A DNA stretch of 36,015 nucleotides from Sutterella sp. (GCA_017936545.1 JAGBFJ010000077.1:1-36015), one strand, 5' to 3'. Counted from the first letter of the stretch, positions 1-10,015 are shown. Notes: generated by a model not told the origin, from the letters alone. Made by a program: numbers and translations.

Positions 1-146
1 CCTACCTGAATCTTGGCCTGAACGTAGGACCGCTTTTTCTCCACGTCCCATGCATTGCGGTAAGCGCGGATGTAGACGCGGCCGACGGAGTCCTTGGCTG
101 CCATGAGTGCCCAATCGGTTCCGGTGGAGTCAACGATTCTTGCCAC
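1..146 (-). CDS. Probable IS transposase, N-terminal fragment (runs off window edge)
   Basis: An open frame on the minus strand begins at a GTG and runs off the left edge after about 48 codons. It reads MARIVDSTGTDWALMAAKDS and continues with a stretch containing RAYRNAWDVEKKRSYVQ. A short basic N-terminus with an (A/S)Y-WD-EKKRS pattern is familiar from the start of IS4/IS1634-type transposases, but so little is visible that this is recognition by style, not by domain. The GTG start was chosen because a perfect TATAAT lies about 30 bases upstream; the next ATG (Met15) would also work. No terminal inverted repeat or target duplication can be seen, because the other end is outside the window. 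It could instead be an unrelated small DNA-binding protein. Confidence 0.4.
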   Translation of the reverse strand, partial: MARIVDSTGTDWALMAAKDSVGRVYIRAYRNAWDVEKKRSYVQAKIQV

Positions 147-175
147 AATAGATGTCTTTATATAAATACGTATCT

Positions 176-204
176 ATTATAGCGAAAATAAAAATTCCTG
201 CTTC
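176..204 (-). promoter_or_regulatory. Candidate promoter for the edge transposase-like gene
   Basis: On the minus strand a perfect TATAAT lies at 181-176. The hexamer 17 bases upstream (GAAGCA, 204-199) is a poor -35 and lies inside the secF terminator hairpin. Expected transcription start is near 168, leaving a roughly 20-base leader before the GTG. Only the -10 is convincing. Confidence 0.35.
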
Positions 205-231
205 TTCCGGAAGCAGAAAAAGCAGGAATTT
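182..231 (-). terminator. Intrinsic terminator downstream of secF
   Basis: The arms AAATTCCTGCTT (192-203) and AAGCAGGAATTT (220-231) are perfectly complementary over 12 bp. On the minus strand the stem is followed by TTTTTATTTT, as expected for a rho-independent terminator about 120 bases after the secF stop codon. It closes the queA-tgt-yajC-secD-secF transcription unit. Confidence 0.8.
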
Positions 232-349
232 CATTGATTAAAGAAAATTATTCGTTGCTTTGTTGATGACAATCAATCTGTTTGGGAACTAGCTGGGCGG
301 GAGTTCCCCTTGGGAAAGCGGCATTTTTCCAATCTGAAACGGTGTCGAA

Positions 350-1282
350 TTACGGCACCATTTCGTCGACTTCGTCCTTCTTGACCGCCTTGACGAGGTC
401 TTCACGCTTCACGCCGAGGTAAAGCGCAATGGCAGCCGACACGAAAACCGACGAATACACGCCGAGGCAGATGCCGATTGTCAGGGCCAGCGCGAAGAAA
501 TGAAGCGCAGGACCGCCGAAGAAGAACATCGAAAGCGTCATGCAGAGCGTCGACGTATGCGTGATCACCGTACGGGAAATCGTCGCGGTAATGGCCGAGT
601 TGATGACTTCAATCGTATCGGCGCGGCGCATCGTACGGAAGTGCTCGCGGACACGGTCGAAAATAATCACCGACTCGTTCACGGAGTAGCCGAGCACGGC
701 CAGCACGGCAGCGAGCACCGGCAGCGAGAACTCCCACTGCATCACCGAGACGATGCCGAGCACGATGAAGATGTCGTGCAGGTTGGCGATGATTGCAGCC
801 ACCGAGAACTTCCATTCGAAGCGGAAGGCCAGGTAGATCATGATGCCCACCACCACGAGCGCCAGCGCAGTGCCGCCGTCGCGGGCGAGTTCCTCACCCA
901 CCTGCGGACCGACGTACTCGGTTCTCGTCAGCTGCGCATCGGGCGTCGCCTGATGAATAACCTTCATCACTTCCTCAGCCACCTGACCGGACGTATAGCC
1001 GGACTTGGTCGGCACTCGGATCACGATATCGGATGCCGTGCCGAAAGTCTGCACGAGCACTTCATTCGACACCGGCTTCAGATCGTTGCGCACCTGTTCG
1101 GTATTCACAGCCGACGGATAGTGAACTTCCATCTGAGTGCCGCCCGTAAACTCTATCGAGAAGGCGAGACCGTGCATGAAAATCCAGAACACGGCAACGA
1201 TGAAGCTCACCAGAGAGATCAGATTCAGCACATGCCTGTACTGCATGAACGGAATCGTCTTTTTAATGCGGAAAAATTCCAT
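350..1282 (-). CDS. secF: Protein translocase subunit SecF
   Basis: Inner-membrane component of the SecDF complex, which uses the proton gradient to help SecYEG complete protein export and release substrates into the periplasm. The 310-residue length is typical. A first membrane helix spans about residues 18-40. The family motif FTGGTQ at 45-50 opens the periplasmic domain, and a block of five further hydrophobic segments runs from about 135 to 300, including the conserved LGYSVNESVIIFDRVRE region. The start is supported by GAGG a few bases upstream. It lies 18 bases downstream of secD and ends the operon. No anomalies seen. Confidence 0.97.
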   Translation of the reverse strand: MEFFRIKKTIPFMQYRHVLNLISLVSFIVAVFWIFMHGLAFSIEFTGGTQMEVHYPSAVNTEQVRNDLKPVSNEVLVQTFGTASDIVIRVPTKSGYTSGQVAEEVMKVIHQATPDAQLTRTEYVGPQVGEELARDGGTALALVVVGIMIYLAFRFEWKFSVAAIIANLHDIFIVLGIVSVMQWEFSLPVLAAVLAVLGYSVNESVIIFDRVREHFRTMRRADTIEVINSAITATISRTVITHTSTLCMTLSMFFFGGPALHFFALALTIGICLGVYSSVFVSAAIALYLGVKREDLVKAVKKDEVDEMVP

Positions 1283-1300
1283 GGTTGTCCTCTCCCGTTA

Positions 1301-3196
1301 TCACCTGGCCGTCTTCTTGGCGCCGTCAGGACGCCAGATCTGACCGATGTGAATCGCCGTGAGCTTCTTGCGGCGGCCGTAAATCAGATTGATCATCGAA
1401 CGCGACACCACCACCGACGTGAAGATCGACGTCATGATGCCGAGACAGTGCACCACGGCAAAGCCGCGGACCGGACCGGAACCGAAAATCAGCAGCGCCA
1501 GACCGGCGATCAGACTCGTGATATTCGAGTCAAGAATCGTGGCAAATGCTCGGTCGTAACCTTCACTGATGGCGAGCTGCGGCAGTCTGCCGGCACGCAG
1601 TTCCTCACGGATGCGTTCGTTGATCAGCACGTTCGAGTCAACAGCCATGCCGAGCGTCAGAGCAATAGCCGCAATACCCGGCAGGGTCAGCGTAGCCTGC
1701 AGCATCGACAGCACGGCGATCAGCATCATCACGTTGCAGATCAGAGAGACCGCACTCACCACACCGAAGACCTGATAGTAGACGGCCATGAAGAGCGCGA
1801 TCACCACGAAGCCGTAAAGCGTCGAACGGAATCCGGCAGAAATATTGGCTTCGCCGAGGCTCGGGCCGATCAGACGTTCTTCAACAATTTCCATCGGAGC
1901 AGCAAGCGAACCGGCGCGCAGAAGAAGCGCCGTATCCGTGGCTTCGATGGTCGTCATGCGGCCGGAGATCTGAACGCGGCCGCCGCCGATTTCCTGACGG
2001 ACCACAGGCGCCGTCACCACTTCGCCCTTGCCCTTTTCGAAAAGCAGAATAGCGATGCGCTTGCCGACGTTGTCGCGGGTCACATCCTGGAAAATGCGAG
2101 CGCCGCGGTTGTCGAGTTCAAGATTGACGGTCGGCTCCTGCGTCTGGCTGTCGAAACCCGGCTGAGCGTCGTTGAGGTTTTCGCCCGTCAGGATGACACG
2201 GCGCTTGACCAGAAGAGCGTTGCCCTCGCGGTCATAGAACTTTTCGTCGCCGAAAGGCACGTTGCCCTGAGCGAGCTGGGCCAGCGCCTCGGGCGAGTCG
2301 TCCACCAGACGGACTTCCAGCGTCGCAGTACGGCCGAGAATGTCCTTGGCCTTGGCGGTATCCTGAACGCCGGGGAGCTGAACCACGATGCGGTCGGCAC
2401 CCTGCTGAGCAATCACCGGTTCGGCCACGCCGAGTTCGTTGATTCGGTTGTGAAGCGTCGAGATGTTCTGCTTCAGCGCATAGGACTGAACGTTCTGAAC
2501 CGCCTTCTGGGACAGTTCGGCATGAATGATGAAGGGCGCAGCGGAAGCTTCCGGCAGCGTCAGCACCAGATCCGGCTGAGTATTGCGCAGCAGGTCGTTC
2601 GCACGGCCGCGTTCCTCTTCCGTCGCGAAGCTCATTTCAACCGCATTGCCGACACGGCTGATGCCAGTATGGCGGATGCGCTTGTCGCGAAGCTGAGTGC
2701 GGAGGTCGGCCAGCGTCGCCTCGGCACGCTTGGAAATAGCCGCACGCATGTCGACCTGAAGCAGGAAGTGGACGCCGCCGCGAAGGTCAAGACCGAGATA
2801 CATCGGCAGAGCATTGATCGACAGCAGCCACTGCGGCGTGTTGGGCACCAGATTCAGCGCCACGATGTACTGGGGATCTTCACGGTTCGGGTTGAGCGCC
2901 TTTTCCAGCACTTCACGGGCCTGAAGCTGCTTTTCAGCTTCGGTCGGGTCAAAGCGGACGCGAATCGTGTTCTGCTGAGCGCCCTGCTCATAGAACACGC
3001 CGTTCGGGTGCAGATCCGCCCCCTTCAGAAGGTCTTCCACCCTCTGGAGCGTCTGTTCCGTCACCTTGACCGTTGCCTTGCCGGAGGAAACCTGCACGGC
3101 GGGCGATTCACCGTAGAAGTTCGGCAGCGTGTAGACGATGCCGATGATGAGCGCAACAACGATGACGATGTATTTCCAAAGTGGATAGCGATTCAT
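1301..3196 (-). CDS. secD: Protein translocase subunit SecD
   Basis: Partner of SecF in the inner-membrane export complex. The start at 3196 (MNRYPLWKYI) is preferred over the longer frame beginning at 3235, because the protein then begins with the usual short cytoplasmic tail followed directly by membrane helix 1, and because GGAG precedes it. The 631 residues match the family. The conserved LGLDLRGG motif lies near residue 134 at the start of the periplasmic P1 region. A GMAVDSNVLINERIREE stretch marks the transmembrane core near the C-terminus. The gene is preceded by an unusually long gap (about 180 bases) after yajC that contains terminator-like hairpins, so its expression may be partly uncoupled from the upstream genes. 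Confidence 0.96.
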   Translation of the reverse strand: MNRYPLWKYIVIVVALIIGIVYTLPNFYGESPAVQVSSGKATVKVTEQTLQRVEDLLKGADLHPNGVFYEQGAQQNTIRVRFDPTEAEKQLQAREVLEKALNPNREDPQYIVALNLVPNTPQWLLSINALPMYLGLDLRGGVHFLLQVDMRAAISKRAEATLADLRTQLRDKRIRHTGISRVGNAVEMSFATEEERGRANDLLRNTQPDLVLTLPEASAAPFIIHAELSQKAVQNVQSYALKQNISTLHNRINELGVAEPVIAQQGADRIVVQLPGVQDTAKAKDILGRTATLEVRLVDDSPEALAQLAQGNVPFGDEKFYDREGNALLVKRRVILTGENLNDAQPGFDSQTQEPTVNLELDNRGARIFQDVTRDNVGKRIAILLFEKGKGEVVTAPVVRQEIGGGRVQISGRMTTIEATDTALLLRAGSLAAPMEIVEERLIGPSLGEANISAGFRSTLYGFVVIALFMAVYYQVFGVVSAVSLICNVMMLIAVLSMLQATLTLPGIAAIALTLGMAVDSNVLINERIREELRAGRLPQLAISEGYDRAFATILDSNITSLIAGLALLIFGSGPVRGFAVVHCLGIMTSIFTSVVVSRSMINLIYGRRKKLTAIHIGQIWRPDGAKKTAR

Positions 3197-3300
3197 CGCA
3201 TGTGTTCTCCGTCGTTCCCGGGGCCGGACTGACATCCGGTCAAGGGAACGACCGTTGAGAGCCGCGCCAGAAGCGGAGCGGCCGGTAAAAAACGGGATAA

Positions 3301-3320
3301 TGCCCGGACTGTGCCGGGCA
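3301..3320 (-). promoter_or_regulatory. Hairpin in the secD leader
   Basis: TGCCCGG (3301-3307) pairs with CCGGGCA (3314-3320) around a 6-base loop. On the minus strand it is followed 8 bases later by a run of six T (3292-3287). An alternative smaller stem, CGGG-CATTAT-CCCG, sits directly against that T run. It may act as a second weak terminator or as an RNA-stability element in the leader of secD. Confidence 0.4.
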
Positions 3321-3323
3321 TAG

Positions 3324-3356
3324 AAAAAAGCGCCGGGAGCTCCCGGCTCACGGCGC
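3324..3356 (-). terminator. Intrinsic terminator between yajC and secD
   Basis: On the minus strand the sequence can fold as GCGCCG paired with CGGCGC (3351-3356 with 3330-3335), plus an inner GAG/CTC extension. It is followed by six T residues (3329-3324). The core also contains the perfect 16-base palindrome at 3332-3347. It lies only 19 bases after the yajC stop, inside what is usually one operon, so it probably lowers secDF transcription relative to yajC instead of stopping it fully. Confidence 0.65.
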
Positions 3357-3374
3357 CAGTCCTGCCGGATGCGC

Positions 3375-3716
3375 TTAGAACTTCAGCGAACCCTTCGGAA
3401 GGACCATCTGAACGGAAGCGCGCTGCATGCGGACGACGACGGCCTTGCCGTCGACGGAGGCAACCTGCAGAGCGATCGTCTGGTCGTCCACGCTTTCGAT
3501 GCGGCCGGAAAGACCGCCGAGCGTCATGACTTCGTCACCGCGGGTGAGGCTTTCGCACATCTTCATGTGTTCCTTTTGGCGCTTCTGTTGCGGACGGATC
3601 AGGAAGAACCAGAACACCGCAAAGATGACGATGAGCGGCACAACCTGCATCAGGAAGCCTTCCATGCCGCCGGCCTGAGCAGCGTCGGCTGCGAGCGCGT
3701 CACTAATAAAAAACAT
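3375..3716 (-). CDS. yajC: Sec translocon accessory protein YajC
   Basis: Small single-pass inner-membrane protein that associates with SecDF. The 113-residue length is typical. A short N-terminal segment is followed by one strong hydrophobic helix (about residues 22-45, containing VPLIVIFAVFWFFLIRPQQ). The conserved RPQQKRQKEH basic junction comes next, then a small cytoplasmic domain with the family pattern GDEVMTLGGLSGRI. GGAG lies 5 bases before the start codon. It sits between tgt and secD, the usual place. Confidence 0.95.
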   Translation of the reverse strand: MFFISDALAADAAQAGGMEGFLMQVVPLIVIFAVFWFFLIRPQQKRQKEHMKMCESLTRGDEVMTLGGLSGRIESVDDQTIALQVASVDGKAVVVRMQRASVQMVLPKGSLKF

Positions 3717-3830
3717 TTGAACTCCAGTGATTCAAAATTGAGAAAAGACTCCGCATCGGCTCAAGCCGACACTGAGAGCAATCTAGTAATTATAAAAGGA
3801 ACCTCTGGCTCTTAACGAGTCTCTCTGAGG

Positions 3831-6040
<2,210 letters not shown>

Positions 6041-6075
6041 GGCTTGACAGGCCAGGTAGATAAAAGAAAGCGGGC

Positions 6076-6104
6076 ATTCTACCTGCTTTGTCTGCGTCTG
6101 TCCC
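6076..6104 (-). promoter_or_regulatory. Candidate sigma-70 promoter of the queA operon
   Basis: On the minus strand GGGACA (6104-6099) and TAGAAT (6081-6076) are separated by exactly 17 bases. Transcription would start near 6069, about 30 bases before the queA ATG. It is the best promoter-like pair seen upstream of queA. Confidence 0.55.
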
Positions 6105-6398
6105 TTCACGAACAGGCTTTTTACACGCTGACATGTCTCGGCACGATCGACTGAGAATCATCGCGAAGGCGGCGTACCCAATTCAGCCCGGTCCTTCCTC
6201 CGGCACCGACTGTCAATGCATTCGACGACCGGCTGACAACAGCACTCCCTGTCGCGATGATCACCATATTTCGGATAATTCCTCGGAAAATCACACTTCC
6301 GGGATTCTTACAGTTGCCTTAAGATCATGAGAATCAGTCGCGTTTATTGCGTCAGATCAAAACCTGAGTAAATTAGTCGGATATTTTCAGCAATACCG
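6105..6398. other. Intergenic region without a recognisable gene
   Basis: This AT-richer stretch lies between the queA promoter and the orphan RNA promoter. An 80-codon open frame (6088-6330, plus) has no recognisable protein content or ribosome binding site. A second weak plus-strand promoter pair is visible as TTGCGT (6347-6352) and TAAATT (6369-6374) with a 16-base spacer. Nothing else was recognised. Confidence 0.5.
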
Positions 6399-6427
6399 TT
6401 GCGATCGTCTCAGGCTTCCCCTATATT
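6399..6427 (+). promoter_or_regulatory. Sigma-70-like promoter for the orphan structured RNA
   Basis: TTGCGA (6399-6404) and TATATT (6422-6427) are separated by 17 bases. That gives a four-of-six -35 and a five-of-six -10 match. The predicted start is near 6434. No plus-strand protein gene lies between this promoter and the terminator at 6556-6591. Confidence 0.55.
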
Positions 6428-6433
6428 GACTTC

Positions 6434-6591
6434 AACGCGAAACGACGCGGTCGAATAACTGCCTAGGGGTCGGCGGTGACCGCCGGCGGAACCGATGCTT
6501 GGACGGGTTCCTGCCGATGATGCTTATCTCCGGCATCCAGTTTCGGAACCTTCAGAGGCGGATGAGTATGACAGGGCTCATCCGCCTTTTT
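6434..6591 (+). ncRNA. Candidate structured small RNA of unknown family
   Basis: About 158 nt lie between a promoter-like pair and a strong plus-strand terminator, with no convincing reading frame. It contains several stem-loops in a row. CGGCGG (6471-6476) pairs with CCGCCG (6480-6485). GGAACC (6488-6493) pairs with GGTTCC (6506-6511). TGCCG (6512-6516) pairs with CGGCA (6531-6535). The terminator stem follows. A second GGAACC copy (6545-6550) could compete for the same GGTTCC, giving two alternative folds. Four GGA triplets occur, some in loops. It does not carry the 4.5S RNA signature loop and does not look like tmRNA or RNase P in size. I could not match it to 6S RNA by eye. Endpoints are estimates. 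Confidence 0.45.
6556..6591 (+). terminator. Strong intrinsic terminator, plus strand
   Basis: AGGCGGATGAG (6556-6566) pairs perfectly with CTCATCCGCCT (6577-6587) over 11 bp around a 10-base loop, followed by TTTTT. The T run is only on the plus strand, so it serves the orphan RNA, not the convergent pmbA gene ending at 6598. Confidence 0.8.
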
Positions 6592-6597
6592 CCTGTT

Positions 6598-7941
6598 TCA
6601 GACAGCATCGCCAGCCAGCATGAGATCCGGCACGATGATGCTCCCTGTTCTGCGGCAGCCTTCGTAGACATCGCTTCCCACAGCCTCGATATTGCGCATC
6701 ATGTCGAGAATATTCGACGCGATGGTGACTCCCTCAACCGGCACTTCTATGCGGCCGTTTTCCACCCAGAATCCCGAAGCACCCCGAGAATAGTCGCCGG
6801 TGACGCTGTTGAGTCCCTGGCCGATCAGTTCTGTGACGAGGAATCCGGTTCCCAGACGGGCCAGCATGGCCTCGCGCGTGTCTTCCCTGCGGGTTTGATC
6901 ACTGACGAGCGTCAGCGTATAAGCACCTCCGAGATTACCAGTCGTGCGCATGCCGAGTTTGCGTGCGCTGTAACTGGAGAGGAAGAGCCCGTCCAGTCTG
7001 CCCGCATCCACGACCCGTCTGATGTGTCCGGCGCAGCCCTCATCGTCAAAGACACCTGATCCGATGGCACCGGGCAGATACGGATGCTCTTCAACCGAAA
7101 TATGCCGGGGAAGAATCATCTCGCCCAGTCTGCCCTCCAGACAGCTGGCACGTCTGTACCAGGCGCGGCCGCTGAGAAGTTCTTCCAGAATGTCAAGCAA
7201 TCCTGTTGCAACAGGTGCATCAAACATCACGCGGGCCTGTCGGTTGCTGAGTGTCTTTGCGCCCAGTCTGGCTGCCGCTCGTTCACCAGCGATTCTGCCG
7301 ACCTCCTCCGGATCGGTCATGTCTGCCAGACTGCGTCCCTGCGTCCACCAGCCGTCCCTCTGCATGCCGCTTTCATCCTCGGCAATCGGCGCGCAGTCGA
7401 GATCATGCCGGGAGTAGCGATAGCCGGCTTTAAAGCCCAGCGTATTGGCGAGCGTGAACTCGCCCGACGATGTGGAAAAATTCGTGCCGTCGGAATTCAC
7501 AATTCTGCCGTCGGCTGCAAACGCTGCTTCTTCCGCGCGTGCAGCAATCTCGACGGCATCCTCCGCCGTACCTTCAAAGGGATGCCAGAGATCCAGTTCC
7601 CGAAAAGTCGTCTGAAGGTCCTTTTCATCGGGCAGCCCCGTCGTCGGATCCTCGGCTGATACGCGTGCGATATCCACCGCGGCCCGCACGGCTTCATCCA
7701 ACGCAGCCTCCGACAAATCCGACGAACTGGCGCATCCGCGGCGCTTGCCTATCCACACCGACAGCGAAAGAACACGCTCTTCGGTATGCTCGACAGCATC
7801 GACTTCTCCCTGACGCACTGTAACGCTCAGTCCCCGGTCATGACAAACCTCTGCCGAGGCGCTGTCCGCTCCAAGTGCTTTGGCACGCCTGATGGTCCAT
7901 TCGGCAATATCGGCAGTTGCCGACGTCCCTGATTCGTTCAT
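6598..7941 (-). CDS. pmbA: Metalloprotease-associated protein PmbA (TldE)
   Basis: Partner of TldD in the TldD/E protease family, known for maturing small peptides such as microcin B17 and for processing CcdA in E. coli. The start at 7941 (MNESGTSATADIAEW) is preferred over the upstream ATG at 7986, because GGGAAGAA sits just before it and family homology begins about there. That gives 447 residues, close to the usual 450. The family pattern is visible in the N-terminal ADSASAEVCHDRGLSVTVRQ part, in GCAGHIRRVVDAGRLDGLFL, and in the C-terminal GASGFWVENGRIEVPVEG. It is divergent from darP, a pairing common in Proteobacteria. No tldD is in the window. Confidence 0.95.
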   Translation of the reverse strand: MNESGTSATADIAEWTIRRAKALGADSASAEVCHDRGLSVTVRQGEVDAVEHTEERVLSLSVWIGKRRGCASSSDLSEAALDEAVRAAVDIARVSAEDPTTGLPDEKDLQTTFRELDLWHPFEGTAEDAVEIAARAEEAAFAADGRIVNSDGTNFSTSSGEFTLANTLGFKAGYRYSRHDLDCAPIAEDESGMQRDGWWTQGRSLADMTDPEEVGRIAGERAAARLGAKTLSNRQARVMFDAPVATGLLDILEELLSGRAWYRRASCLEGRLGEMILPRHISVEEHPYLPGAIGSGVFDDEGCAGHIRRVVDAGRLDGLFLSSYSARKLGMRTTGNLGGAYTLTLVSDQTRREDTREAMLARLGTGFLVTELIGQGLNSVTGDYSRGASGFWVENGRIEVPVEGVTIASNILDMMRNIEAVGSDVYEGCRRTGSIIVPDLMLAGDAV

Positions 7942-8050
7942 GTTTCTTCCCGTCCGTGCGGCTTCAAACCCGCCTCGATGATTCACAGGCGCATAGCGCC
8001 GGATCCCGCTATCATAAGGGTTTTGCTGACTTTCAATACTTTACTCCGCC

Positions 8051-8614
8051 ATGCGCCAGGAACAGATTTACGAAGACGATGATGACGAAGACTTCTACCG
8101 AGGTCCCTCCAAGTCCCAGCTCAAGCGCGAGCAGGACGAACTTCAGAACCTCGGCAAGGAGATGACGAAGCTCGGCGACGACCAGCTCAAGCGCATCGGT
8201 CTGCCCGAGGAAGTGCTGGCGGAAATTGTTGAATTCCGCCGCATGAAGAGCTTCGGCGCGCAGCGCCGCCAACTGCAGCTCATCGGCAAGAAGATGCGCA
8301 ACATGGATCCCAAGGCCGTGCGCGAAGCGATCGACCGCGTGACCGGCGACTCCAAGGCCGCCGTCGCTCTGCTTCACCGCTGCGAAACCCTGCGCGACCA
8401 GATGCTCGCCGGCGACGACGCCGTCACCCGCTTCATCGGCGACAACCCTGAAGTCGACATTCCGAAGCTGCGCACGCTGGTGCGCAACGCCCGCAAGGAA
8501 CGCGAACTGCAGAAGGCGCCCAAGGCTGCTCGCGAACTCTACCGCTACCTTCATGAGCTCCTCGAAGAGCCGCTGAGCCTTTTTGCTCCCGACGAAGACG
8601 CCGCAGAAGAATAA
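8051..8614 (+). CDS. darP: Ribosome-associated protein DarP/YjgA (DUF615)
   Basis: DUF615 proteins bind the 50S subunit during late assembly and help dimerisation of the subunits in E. coli. The 187-residue length is usual. The N-terminus is acidic (EDDDDEDFYRGPSKSQLK), and the family helices follow: RMKSFGAQRRQLQLIGKKMR near residues 64-83, and the C-terminal YRYLHELLEE. It is divergent from pmbA, the conserved context, and is followed after 12 bases by the Mog-esterase fusion gene, so the two are probably co-transcribed. Confidence 0.95.
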   Translation: MRQEQIYEDDDDEDFYRGPSKSQLKREQDELQNLGKEMTKLGDDQLKRIGLPEEVLAEIVEFRRMKSFGAQRRQLQLIGKKMRNMDPKAVREAIDRVTGDSKAAVALLHRCETLRDQMLAGDDAVTRFIGDNPEVDIPKLRTLVRNARKERELQKAPKAARELYRYLHELLEEPLSLFAPDEDAAEE

Positions 8615-8626
8615 AGAGAGTCCCCT

Positions 8627-9988
8627 ATGAAGCCGCCGCGCAAATCCGAGAACGAACTGATTCTGGGTCTGGTTTCCATTTCGGACAGAGCCAGCAAAGG
8701 CGTCTATGACGACCGAGGCATCCCGGAACTGGAAGCATGGTGCCGAAAAGCCATTACCAACCCGCTTACCGTCCACAAGCGTCTGATCGCCGACGAACGT
8801 TTTGATATCGAGAAAACACTTCGCGAACTTGTCGACATAATCGGCTGCGACCTTATTCTCACAACCGGCGGCACCGGACCTTCCCGCAGAGACGTGACGC
8901 CCGAAGCTACGCTGGCAGTCGGTACTCGAGAAATGCCGGGCTTCGGCGAGCAGATGCGCGCAATTTCCGGTCATTTCGTTCCGACAGCCATTCTGTCGCG
9001 TCAGGTTGCCGTGCTTCGCGAAACGCCCGATCACGCCGCTCTGATCATCAATCTTCCCGGCCAGCCCAAGGCCATCGCAGAAACGCTCGAAGGTCTGAAG
9101 GATGAGTCCGGCAAATCCGTCGTCAACGGAATTTTTGCGGCTGTTCCCTACTGCATTGATCTGATCGGCGGTCCCTACATCGAAACCGATGAAACCGTCG
9201 TCAAGGCCTTTCGTCCCAAGAGCGCGCGCCGTCCGAACCCCGAGGATGCCGCCAAGCCGGCCGTGTCCGACATGCGCACGGAATCAGCCAAACCCTCGGC
9301 TCCTGCAGTCAGGCCGTTCGAAGCCAAGGACATTCTGATGGTGACGCCCCGCCGAGCCCAGACTCAGCCTGAAGCCGCCGTCATTTGGCTCCACGGCATG
9401 GGTGTCGACAATACGGATTTCGCACCGTTCCCGGACGAAATTCTGGATTTCGGCGGTCCGGTCTGCCGTTTTGTCATGCCCAATGCGCCGGTCCGTGAAA
9501 TTTCCGCACATCCCGGCTATCCGCTTCGCGCCTGGTACGACGTTCGTTCAGACAAGATTGACGACCGGGAAGACCGTCTCGGCATTCGAGAAACGGCAGC
9601 CAAAGTGTCTCTGCTGATCGACAGCATTGAAAAGACGGGTGTTCCTCGTGACCGAATCTTCCTCGGAGGATTCTCACAGGGCGCTGCCCTGGCTCTGTAT
9701 GCCGGTCTGAGAGAAGAACGCGCCATCGGCGGTATCATCGCGCTGTCGGGCTACCTGCCCCTGGCCGGCTCACTCTTCTCTGAAATCACACCTGCCGGCC
9801 GCAGAACACCGGTCTTCATGGCCCACGGTCTGTTCGACTCCGTGATCTCCCCTGTTATCGCTCAGCGAAGCGCTCAGGTTGTGAAGGAGCTGAATTCTGC
9901 CTTCCTGTGGCAGCCGTTCGATATGGATCACGAGATCTGTCCGGATGAACTCTCCGCACTTTCGCAGTTCCTTCGCAGACTTCTGTAA
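8627..9988 (+). CDS. Fusion of MogA molybdopterin adenylyltransferase with a carboxylesterase
   Basis: The N-terminal part (about residues 8-190 of 453) is a MogA-type domain. It shows GLVSISDRASKGVYDDRGIP and TTGGTGPSRRDVTPEA (79-94), which are hallmark blocks of the enzyme that adenylates molybdopterin before molybdenum insertion. A proline- and alanine-rich linker (about 196-236) follows. The C-terminal part (about 237-453) is an alpha/beta-hydrolase of the phospholipase/carboxylesterase group (Abhydrolase_2). The nucleophile is Ser350 in GGFSQGAAL, the acid Asp404 in HGLFDS, and the base His435 in DMDHEICPDEL, so both halves look complete. No internal stop or frameshift is visible. mog following darP is normal for Burkholderiales; the fused esterase is not something I know. 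Substrate of the esterase half cannot be told. Confidence 0.88.
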   Translation: MKPPRKSENELILGLVSISDRASKGVYDDRGIPELEAWCRKAITNPLTVHKRLIADERFDIEKTLRELVDIIGCDLILTTGGTGPSRRDVTPEATLAVGTREMPGFGEQMRAISGHFVPTAILSRQVAVLRETPDHAALIINLPGQPKAIAETLEGLKDESGKSVVNGIFAAVPYCIDLIGGPYIETDETVVKAFRPKSARRPNPEDAAKPAVSDMRTESAKPSAPAVRPFEAKDILMVTPRRAQTQPEAAVIWLHGMGVDNTDFAPFPDEILDFGGPVCRFVMPNAPVREISAHPGYPLRAWYDVRSDKIDDREDRLGIRETAAKVSLLIDSIEKTGVPRDRIFLGGFSQGAALALYAGLREERAIGGIIALSGYLPLAGSLFSEITPAGRRTPVFMAHGLFDSVISPVIAQRSAQVVKELNSAFLWQPFDMDHEICPDELSALSQFLRRLL

Positions 9989-10015
9989 TCTTTCTTTAAC
10001 CATTCCCGCATGAAG

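Noticed and set aside
500-3232. A 910-codon open frame antisense to secF and secD
   Set aside because: It is a shadow of the strong codon bias of secD/secF; the translation is Arg/His-rich low-complexity sequence with no recognisable domain.
6088-6330. 80-codon frame in the queA upstream region
   Set aside because: It overlaps the predicted queA promoter, has no ribosome binding site and no recognisable content.
6434-6591. 4.5S RNA or 6S RNA identity for the orphan RNA
   Set aside because: The 4.5S signature loop is missing, and the series of short stems does not resemble the single long bulged rod of 6S RNA; left unnamed.
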